Origin: Bradyrhizobiaceae bacterium
GTDB taxonomy: Bacteria > Pseudomonadota > Alphaproteobacteria > Rhizobiales > Hyphomicrobiaceae
DNA length: 6,180 nucleotides
Direction of reading: 5' to 3'
NCBI GenBank assembly: GCA_947475855.1
Contig: CANJPN010000387.1
Coordinates: 1 to 6,180 of the forward strand
In this document: positions 1 through 5,223 of the stretch, in pieces
Position numbering within the stretch: the stretch's first letter is position 1
Layout: each line of letters begins with the position of its first letter
Program-made: the position numbers and the translations under genes
Notes under the pieces: model-generated
Told to the model about the DNA's origin: nothing
The model's input: only the letters and a program-made list of their open reading frames with translations
The model's database searches: none

Positions 1-131
1 ACCGCCTGCTCGAGGATTATGATGCCATCATCGACGCCGCCTGCCATGCCTGGCAACGCTTGATCAACGAGCACGGTCGATTGATGTCCCTGTGCTCTTA
101 TCCCTGGATCATCGAGTGCGTCAGTTCATAG
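1..131 (+). pseudogene. IS630-family transposase, C-terminal end (5' part outside window)
   Basis: The frame starting at base 3 reads RLLEDYDAIIDAACHAWQRL, then INEHGRLMSLCSYPWI, and stops at the TAG at 129-131. This matches the end of IS630-type DDE transposases, where a segment like SYDAIVDACCDAWNxLI is followed by a short Ile-Met-Ser-rich stretch and the stop. The catalytic residues would lie upstream of the window, so I cannot tell whether the full gene is intact. It may be a functional gene cut by the window edge rather than a pseudogene. IS630 elements insert at TA. A TA at 141-142, ten bases after the stop, lies exactly where recognisable IS4 sequence begins, so the element's right end is probably 132-140. 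That boundary is inferred, because the matching left end is not visible. Confidence 0.8.
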
Positions 132-293
132 GCGGGACGGTATCAGTTGCGCGAATGCCATCGACAGGTACTGGTCGAGACAAGTGAACCGCTTGACCTT
201 GTGCTCGCCGTCGTAGCGCGCCACGCAGCGATGGAACGTCGAAAGCGGCAGGTGTTCCATCACCTGCGCGAACACGTACTTGCCCTCGTTCAT
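126..293 (-). pseudogene. IS4-family transposase, N-terminal fragment (DUF4372-like), truncated by the IS630 end
   Basis: Reading leftward from the ATG at 293-291, the product begins MNEGKYVFAQVMEHLP and continues through HRCVARY, FTCLDQYLSMAFAQL. This is the characteristic start of IS4-type transposases with a DUF4372 N-terminal domain. Family similarity ends at AQL (base 144). The remaining residues IPSRL and the stop (complement of 126-128) are supplied by the IS630 terminus, and the stop overlaps the last sense codon of the IS630 frame on the other strand. Only about 50 of roughly 350-400 family residues remain and the whole DDE catalytic core is gone, so it cannot be active. The upstream in-frame ATG at 368 would add 25 residues that do not look like the family, so I chose the ATG at 293. 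Confidence 0.8.
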
Positions 294-520
294 CGCCCAT
301 CCCCGCCGCCGATTGCATGCGGGCAGGATCGGCTCCGGCGGGAATCGAGGCGAGGTCCAAATCGACACCAGGCTGAAACGTCACTTCCGCCTTGTATCGC
401 AAGCGTTTATCGTGCCGGCAACAACGAACGTTGGGACACTACTGATCCGCCATAAAAAATCTACGCCAACTCAATGTGTTGTGCCCAAGTGGCCCCTGGT
501 GGCGCAAATGTTGGTTCTAG
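294..520. other. Intergenic remnant between the IS4 and ISXO2 fragments, no recognisable gene
   Basis: The part next to 293 should be the untranslated left end of the IS4 element, because that transposase starts at 293 and reads away from it. I could not define its terminal inverted repeat. The short A-rich run at 453-458 and the segment 460-520 match nothing I recognise, and a TAG at 518-520 precedes the first recognisable ISXO2 codons. Open frames on both strands here have no family resemblance and are probably chance. Confidence 0.4.
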
Positions 521-928
521 GCCAAGCTGTTCGCGGCGGGCTAGGTCGCCACCGACGCGCACGTCGTGACAGACGGACACGCCGGCTACAATAAGAAGAG
601 TCTGGAGAAGCGGTCTCACGACGCCATCGTGCAGACCAAGGCCGAGCGGCGCGAGAACGACGCCGTGCAGGGCTGCCACTGGACGATCTCGCTGCTCAAA
701 CGCTGGCTGCTCGGCACGCACGCCGGCGCGGTGCGCGACTAGCACCTGCAGGCCTACCTCGACGAGTTCGCGTTCCGCCACAACCGCCGCAAGACCAAAG
801 GTGTCGGCCGGATCGCGGCGCGCGTCATCGAGCAGCTCGTCATCCGCCCGCCACGGACGATGCGAATGCTGGTCGACGAAACCCGGCGCTGTCGGTGGTT
901 GGGCACAGTGAAGCCGATGACGGCCTGA
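521..928 (+). pseudogene. ISXO2-like (IS1595-family) transposase, C-terminal fragment with two in-frame stops
   Basis: One frame reads through 521-928 with the family's hallmark order: HVVTDGHAGY (catalytic Asp region), then HWTISLLKRWLLGTHAGAV, then LQAYLDEFAFRHNRR. The SLLKRWLLGTHxGAV and YLDEFxFRxNRR strings are diagnostic of ISXO2-type DDE transposases. Two in-frame TAG codons interrupt it, at 542-544 and 740-742, and the N-terminal half of the protein is missing. The frame closes with TGA at 926-928. The bases just after it, GGTAAGGGGATAGG, could be part of the element's right end, but I see no matching left copy. It is a dead remnant. Confidence 0.88.
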
Positions 929-969
929 GGTAAGGGGATAGGTATGCGAGAAGCAGCGGTGGGGGTCGC

Positions 970-1416
970 GGTCGATCTTTTTGACGCGCCGCAACGAGCG
1001 TGGCTTCGCGCCGATGCATGTGTATCACGCCGGCAGCGGGCTTCCCGTCGCCGGCGATCCTGCGGCCGGCGAAGACGCCAGCGGGCACGGAAGTGCGCAC
1101 TGTCATCAAGCATCTGACGAAGCGCATTCGAGGCGCGCAGGGCTGGAGACATGCCAACATCGTCTGGCGCGGCGACAGCCACTACGGGCGCGACGAGGCC
1201 ATGTACTGGTACGACGACAACGGCGCCGGCTACATCTTCGGCCTCGCCGGCAATACCGCGCTCGACCGCGAAGTGGCCGAAATATCGGATCATCTGCGCT
1301 TCTGGCATGCGTGGTCGAACGAGCCGAAGATGCGCTGCTACTCCTCGTTCGAGTATCGCGCCGGCAGCTGGTCTGCCAAAGGTGCTGGACGACCAAGCAG
1401 ATTGTGCGCTTCTTGA
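970..1416 (+). pseudogene. IS1380-family transposase, internal fragment with a frameshift
   Basis: The first frame gives NERGFAPMHVYHAGSGLPVA (about 993-1052). Similarity then continues in the next frame as AILRPAKTPAGTEVR (from 1054), followed by IVWRGDSHYGRDEAMYW, YIFGLAGNTALDREV and EYRAGSW. This is the IS1380 order: a hydrophobic Met-Pro-x-His-Val-Tyr strand, LRPGKxPxG, the RxDSxY motif with a catalytic Asp, and the FxLGLAxNxxL strand. One extra base near 1053 explains the frame change. Similarity fades after the AGSW motif (about 1370), before the family's C-terminal part, and the frame stops at 1414-1416. The N-terminus is also missing. It abuts the ISXO2 remnant at about 930-970, where the exact junction is unclear and a further small indel is possible. 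Confidence 0.82.
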
Positions 1417-1461
1417 CCGGATGAATATACACTACTAATGGCGCCGACAATAGCTTAGGCT

Positions 1462-1623
1462 GTGGGGCTACGCGGGTGGTGGCTACTGGGGGGACTGTTT
1501 GCTGTCGATCGGCTCGATGACGTGCTTGCTTTTGGCTCAACCGAGGAGCGCAATGGTGCCATTGCGGCAGTTGTATTTTTTTTGGCGTTTGCCGGCTTCA
1601 GCGCCGCCGATACGCGGTCATAG
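1462..1623 (+). CDS. Doubtful small membrane-protein ORF (53 aa) upstream of the secretion genes
   Basis: A GTG at 1462 opens a 53-residue frame ending with TAG at 1621-1623, 20 bases before the permease/ATPase start. The product has two hydrophobic stretches, GWWLLGGLFAV near the N-terminus and AIAAVVFFLAFAGF near the C-terminus, separated by an acidic segment (DRLDDV, STEER). It resembles no family I know. The same frame extends upstream to an ATG at 1438 but is broken by a TAG at 1456-1458, so it could be a decayed 60-residue gene. No convincing ribosome binding site precedes the GTG or the ATG, and codon bias is weaker than in the neighbouring genes. It may simply be a leader region. Confidence 0.22.
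   Translation: MGLRGWWLLGGLFAVDRLDDVLAFGSTEERNGAIAAVVFFLAFAGFSAADTRS
1549..1566. promoter_or_regulatory. 18-bp palindrome in the leader of the secretion operon, followed by a T-tract
   Basis: CGCAATGG and CCATTGCG are perfect inverted copies around a two-base centre (TG), 78 bases before the GTG start of the ABC transporter gene. Nine bases later comes a run of eight T (1576-1583). The very short centre suits a dimeric repressor or activator site better than an RNA hairpin. A hairpin with a six-base loop followed by the T-run could also act as a weak terminator or attenuator. I cannot choose between these from sequence alone, and no clear -35/-10 pair is visible nearby. Confidence 0.35.
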
Positions 1624-1627
1624 GGAC

Positions 1628-1634
1628 GAAGGAG
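1628..1634 (+). promoter_or_regulatory. Shine-Dalgarno sequence that decides the start of the ABC transporter gene
   Basis: GAAGGAG at 1628-1634 is a near-ideal ribosome binding site. The in-frame TTG at 1635 touches it directly and cannot be used efficiently. The in-frame GTG at 1644 lies nine bases downstream, a normal spacing, so GTG 1644 is the likely start. Confidence 0.7.
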
Positions 1635-1643
1635 TTGGCGAGC

Positions 1644-3437
1644 GTGGATAGCCCGACAACGCCTGTCCCGTCGCGTGCTCTGCGACGACAGAACCCGGCC
1701 GAACAGCAGTCCCTGGCAGCCGTTCTGCGATCCAGCCTCTGGATGTTGGGACTTCTGTTCCTGGCGTCCGGCGTCATAAACGTGCTGATGCTGACCGGCT
1801 CAATCTACATGATGCAAGTGTACGATCGGGTGCTCGGCAGCCAGAGCGTGCCAACATTGATCGCCCTTTCGCTGATCGCGATCGCTGCCTACGCGCTGCA
1901 GGGCCAGCTTGAGTTCCTGAGAGCGCGCGCGCTCGCCCTGATAGGCGAGGGTATCGACGCCGAAATCGGTCCACGGGTGATGACGGTTGCGGCCGAGTTG
2001 CCGCTACGCCAATCGAGTGCCGCGCTCGGCGACGGCAGCGTCGAAAGCGGGCTCGTTAACTTCCGTCACCTCGAGGCGATCCGCGGCTTCCTGGCGGGGC
2101 CCGGGTCGTCGGCGCTTTTCGATCTGCCATGGATGCCGCTTTACGTCGCCGCAGCCTTCTTGATACATGCGTGGCTCGGCTGGCTTATCGTCGGCGGCGC
2201 AATGATGTCTCTGCTGCTCACGCTGTTGGCTGAATTTCTGAGCAAGAACTCGACGCGTCTCTTCATCGAGACCAAGAGCGAGCTCAACGGGCTCACCGAG
2301 GCGATCGTGCGCGCCGCAGAAGCCGTCCGCGCCATGGGCATGCTGCCAGACCTCGCCCGCCGGTGGAACAATGTACACGCACGCACTATGGCCGCGCAGC
2401 GCCGCCAAACGTACTCAGTCGGCGCCCTCGTCATCGTTGCCCGCACATTCCGCACCATTCTGCAGTCGGCCGTGCTGGGGCTTGGCTCCTATCTGGCGAT
2501 CAAGGGGCAGATGTCTGCCGGCGCGCTGATCGCTGCCTCGATCCTGGCATCGCGGGCGCTTGCGCCGGTCGACATGGCAATCGGCTCCTGGCGTGGCTTC
2601 GTCGGCGCCCGCCACGGCTACACGCGGCTCAACAAGGTGCTGCGACTGTTCCCATCGCAGCCCCAGCTGTTCGCGCTGCCGCCGCCTGCCAAGAGCCTCG
2701 ACGTCGACAATATAACCGTGACCGCGCCAGGCTCGCCAGCAAACCCGCCGAAGATTGTCGTTCGACGGGCCCGCTTCCACCTCGAGGCCGGACAGGCGCT
2801 CGGCGTCATCGGCGCCTCTGCCTCCGGCAAATCGAGCCTAGCGCGCGGCGTCATCGGCCTGTGGCCATTGCACGCCGGCAACGTGCTGCTGGACAACGCC
2901 TCGATCACGCAATGGTCGCCGGTCGATCTCGGCCGCGCCATCGGCTATCTGCCGCAAGACGTGCAGCTGATCGACGGCAGCATCGGTGAGAACGTCGCGC
3001 GCTTCGAGACCGACGCCAGCCCGGCCGATATCATCGCCGCGACGGAGGCCGCAGGCTTCCACGATCACGTCAAGGCGCTCGGCGGCTACGACACGCGCAT
3101 CGGCAATGGCGGCACGCACCTGTCGGCCGGCCAGCGCCAGCGGTTGGGGCTCGCCCGGGCGCTCTACAAGAAGCCGTTCCTGGTGGTGCTCGACGAGCCC
3201 AATGCCAACCTCGATCAGGACGGCGAGGCGGCGGTAGTGCGGGCGATCTCGGCCGTGAAGGCCAGGAAGGGCATCGCCATCGTCATCGCCCACCGCCCAC
3301 AGGCGATCGCGGCCGTCGACTTCCTGCTGCTGATGCACGAAGGCGACATGATTACATTAGGGCCGCGCGATGAAGTGCTGCAGAAGTTCGTGCTCAACGC
3401 ACAACAGTTCAAACGTCCGATACCCAAGGTGGTTTGA
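1644..3437 (+). CDS. Type I secretion system permease/ATPase, PrtD family
   Basis: This inner-membrane ABC exporter would power export of RTX-type proteins by ATP hydrolysis, together with the adjacent membrane fusion protein and a TolC-like channel not found here. The 597-residue length (from GTG 1644) is usual for PrtD-type proteins. The membrane domain covers about residues 30-310, with the family strings MMQVYDRVLGSQSVPTL and FDLPWMPLY and a later PVDMAIGSWRGF segment. There is no N-terminal C39 peptidase domain, so the cargo is not cleaved like a bacteriocin. The nucleotide-binding domain shows Walker A GASASGKSS (390-398), Q-loop Gln (438), signature LSAGQ (493-497), Walker B LVVLDEP with Asp517 and catalytic Glu518, and the switch His (550). 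All key residues are present. The signature has Ala where most exporters have Gly. The fusion-protein gene follows after 48 bases, so they are probably one operon. Confidence 0.95.
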   Translation: MDSPTTPVPSRALRRQNPAEQQSLAAVLRSSLWMLGLLFLASGVINVLMLTGSIYMMQVYDRVLGSQSVPTLIALSLIAIAAYALQGQLEFLRARALALIGEGIDAEIGPRVMTVAAELPLRQSSAALGDGSVESGLVNFRHLEAIRGFLAGPGSSALFDLPWMPLYVAAAFLIHAWLGWLIVGGAMMSLLLTLLAEFLSKNSTRLFIETKSELNGLTEAIVRAAEAVRAMGMLPDLARRWNNVHARTMAAQRRQTYSVGALVIVARTFRTILQSAVLGLGSYLAIKGQMSAGALIAASILASRALAPVDMAIGSWRGFVGARHGYTRLNKVLRLFPSQPQLFALPPPAKSLDVDNITVTAPGSPANPPKIVVRRARFHLEAGQALGVIGASASGKSSLARGVIGLWPLHAGNVLLDNASITQWSPVDLGRAIGYLPQDVQLIDGSIGENVARFETDASPADIIAATEAAGFHDHVKALGGYDTRIGNGGTHLSAGQRQRLGLARALYKKPFLVVLDEPNANLDQDGEAAVVRAISAVKARKGIAIVIAHRPQAIAAVDFLLLMHEGDMITLGPRDEVLQKFVLNAQQFKRPIPKVV

Positions 3438-3475
3438 GCAGTTGCGTTCCACTGGCGTTTTCACTTCTTCTCGTC

Positions 3476-3480
3476 GAGGG
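3476..3480 (+). promoter_or_regulatory. Ribosome binding site of the membrane fusion protein gene
   Basis: GAGGG lies five bases before the ATG at 3486 and supports that start. The 48-base gap after the upstream gene shows no hairpin with a T-run, which favours read-through transcription of both genes. Confidence 0.6.
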
Positions 3481-3485
3481 CTGCC

Positions 3486-4784
3486 ATGACAACGACCCGA
3501 ACAGCCGTCCGCCGCACGCTATGGGCCATGGCCGCCACCATCATCATCGCCGTGGGCGGAGCAACGCTCTGGAGCGTAGCGGTGCCGCTTGATGGAGCCT
3601 TGATCGCGGCCGGCACCGTCGCGGTCGAGGGCAACGTCAAGAAGGTGCAGCACACCACCGGCGGCATTATTGCAAAGATCAACGTCGTCGAAGGCCAGCA
3701 GGTGACAGCCGGCGACGTGCTGGTGCAGCTCAACGATACGTCGACGCGGGCGATCCTCGCCATCGTGTCGAACGAGCTCACGGCCCTGCGCGGCCGCCTG
3801 TCCCGCCTGCACGCCGAGCGGGATGCAGCGAAGGCTATGTCGCTCCCCGGAGACCTCGAGGCCGCCGCCGCAAGCAACCCCGAGACGGCGAAGATCATCG
3901 AAGGTGAGCGCTCGCTATTCAAGGCGCGGACCGCCGTCCGCGATGGCCAGAAGCAGCAGCTCGGAGAGCGGGTCAAGCAACTGCACGAGGAAATCGCCGG
4001 TCTCGAGGCTCAGATGTCGGCAGCGCTTGGCCAGTTGACAATTTCCCGCGGTGATTTCGATGCCATCGCATCGATGGACGCCCTGTTGGTGAGGCGGCCG
4101 CGCCGGTCCGAGCTCGAGCGCGAGGTCTACCGCATGGAGGCCATGGTCGGAGAACTCCGCTCGAAGATCGCGCAAGGCCACGGCAAGATCGCCGAGACCG
4201 ACCTGCAGATCAGCCAGCTCGACCGCGATAGGGCGACCGAGGTGGCCAAAGACATCCGCGAGGCCGAGACCAAGATCGCCGAACTCGCGGAGAAGCGCAC
4301 CGCAGCCGAGGACCAGCTGATGCGCGTCGACGTACGGGCGCCGGTCCACGGCATCGTTCACGGCCTCGCCGTCCACACCATCAACGGTGTCATTTCGCCG
4401 GGCGAAGCGATCATGACGATCGTGCCGACTGGCCAGTCGTTGATCGTCGAGGCGCGATTAGCACCGACCGACCGCCATCAGCTCTACGCCGGACAGCGTA
4501 CGCGTATCCGGTTTCCCGGCCTGAACCAGATCACCACGCCGGAGATCACCGGCACCGTGTTTCGCGTGCCCGAGAGCGCAACCGTCGAGCCACAGACAGG
4601 TGCTTCCTACTATCTGATCGGCATCCGCATGACCGACGCCGACTTGACCGCGCTCGGCTCCATCCGCCTCGTGCCGGGCATGCCGGCGGAAGCCCTCATC
4701 GCCACCGGCGAGCGCACCTTCGCCTCCTACTTGTTGAAGCCGCTGCGCGACCAGATGGAGCGAGCGCTGCGGGAGGCGAAGTGA
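3486..4784 (+). CDS. Type I secretion membrane fusion protein, HlyD/PrtE family
   Basis: This periplasmic adaptor links the ABC exporter in the inner membrane to an outer-membrane TolC-like channel. The 432-residue length is typical. Residues 1-10 are a short basic cytoplasmic tail and about 12-33 a single transmembrane helix (uncleaved anchor). Residues 54-86 form the first lipoyl-like half (HTTGGIIAKINVVEGQQV, AGDVLVQLND). About 92-275 is a long charged helical hairpin, rich in Glu, Lys, Arg and Ala with heptad-like spacing. Residues 280-314 form the second lipoyl half (RVDVRAPVHGIVHGL, GVISPGEAIMTIVP), and 318-410 the beta-barrel region. The end, MPAEALIATGERT followed by SYLLKPLRDQMERALREAK, is the hallmark C-terminus of the PrtE/HlyD group. 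No stop or frameshift is seen. Its 3' end faces the small gene on the other strand, 39 bases away. Confidence 0.95.
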   Translation: MTTTRTAVRRTLWAMAATIIIAVGGATLWSVAVPLDGALIAAGTVAVEGNVKKVQHTTGGIIAKINVVEGQQVTAGDVLVQLNDTSTRAILAIVSNELTALRGRLSRLHAERDAAKAMSLPGDLEAAAASNPETAKIIEGERSLFKARTAVRDGQKQQLGERVKQLHEEIAGLEAQMSAALGQLTISRGDFDAIASMDALLVRRPRRSELEREVYRMEAMVGELRSKIAQGHGKIAETDLQISQLDRDRATEVAKDIREAETKIAELAEKRTAAEDQLMRVDVRAPVHGIVHGLAVHTINGVISPGEAIMTIVPTGQSLIVEARLAPTDRHQLYAGQRTRIRFPGLNQITTPEITGTVFRVPESATVEPQTGASYYLIGIRMTDADLTALGSIRLVPGMPAEALIATGERTFASYLLKPLRDQMERALREAK

Positions 4785-4823
4785 TGCCGCACTACATTCG
4801 TGCTGGCGCGCGAGACCCGCCGA

Positions 4824-5108
4824 TCAGCCCTGCTGCTGTCTGGCGCGGTCTGCAACTTCGGTTTGGATCGCGCTGAACTGGCGCAGCATATCGGTGACAG
4901 CCGACGGTGTCAGCGCGAGGCGTGCCACTACCGTCCGCTGCGTCAGCACCTTGCCGTCGGGCGCGGACCGGCCGAGCGCCACGCGACGCAAGCCGAATGT
5001 CAGCATTGTCACGCCCTCGCGGATCTCGAGGCTGATGAAGTCGTTGGCAAACACATCCAAAACGTCGAGACGATCCGTGAATTGCACGTGCTGCTGCTCT
5101 GTCGACAT
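4824..5108 (-). CDS. Small DUF3467-like protein of unknown function
   Basis: The 94-residue product starts MSTEQQHVQF and has a layout resembling DUF3467 proteins: a VFANDFISLEIREGVTMLTF core (asparagine after the aromatic-Ala pair, then a beta strand ending in Thr-Phe-Gly), a variable Gly/Pro loop, VVARLALTPSAVTDML (a strand plus Ser/Thr-Pro helix start), and a C-terminal charged helix. It has no signal peptide or membrane segment, so it is probably cytoplasmic. The match is by eye and moderate. Function is unknown. The start is supported by GAAGGAT on the coding strand, several bases before the ATG at 5108-5106. It lies downstream of the RTX gene on the same strand (115-base gap) and converges with the fusion-protein gene. 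Whether it serves secretion, for example as a cargo helper or regulator, is guesswork from position. Confidence 0.72.
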   Translation of the reverse strand: MSTEQQHVQFTDRLDVLDVFANDFISLEIREGVTMLTFGLRRVALGRSAPDGKVLTQRTVVARLALTPSAVTDMLRQFSAIQTEVADRARQQQG

Positions 5109-5164
5109 TGCCTATCCTTCGTTCCCTGCGATGTTTAACGCTCGCCCGGAGGCCAAACAAAGCA

Positions 5165-5189
5165 GCCAAGAAGACGCTACTTCTTCGGC
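5165..5189 (-). terminator. Candidate hairpin downstream of the RTX gene
   Basis: On the coding (-) strand, 34 bases after the RTX stop, GCCgAAGAAG and CTTCTTGGC pair as a nine-base stem with one bulged G and a six-base loop (TAGCGT). A T-rich but interrupted stretch, TGCTTTGTTT, follows. It could end RTX transcription before the small gene, but the T-tract is imperfect and the AT-rich upper stem is weak. Confidence 0.4.
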
Positions 5190-5223
5190 GCCCCAACTTC
5201 ACCATCTGTCGTTAGGCATCGGA

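Noticed and set aside
121..402. Reverse-strand open frame beginning MRYKAEVTFQPGVDLDL
   Set aside because: Its left half overlaps the recognisable IS4 fragment in another frame and the rest matches no family. It is most likely a chance frame in the IS4 leader.
461..994. Reverse-strand open frame of 177 codons opposite the ISXO2 remnant
   Set aside because: The forward strand has clear ISXO2 motifs. The reverse product is low-complexity with no family resemblance, a typical shadow in GC-rich DNA.
2838..3338. Reverse-strand open frame opposite the ATPase domain
   Set aside because: It lies fully over Walker A to the switch His of the exporter. It is a shadow of strong codon bias.
4784..4876. 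30-codon frame whose ATG overlaps the fusion-protein stop (TGATG), suggesting coupling
   Set aside because: It runs into the 3' end of the better supported small gene on the other strand, is very short and has no recognisable motif.
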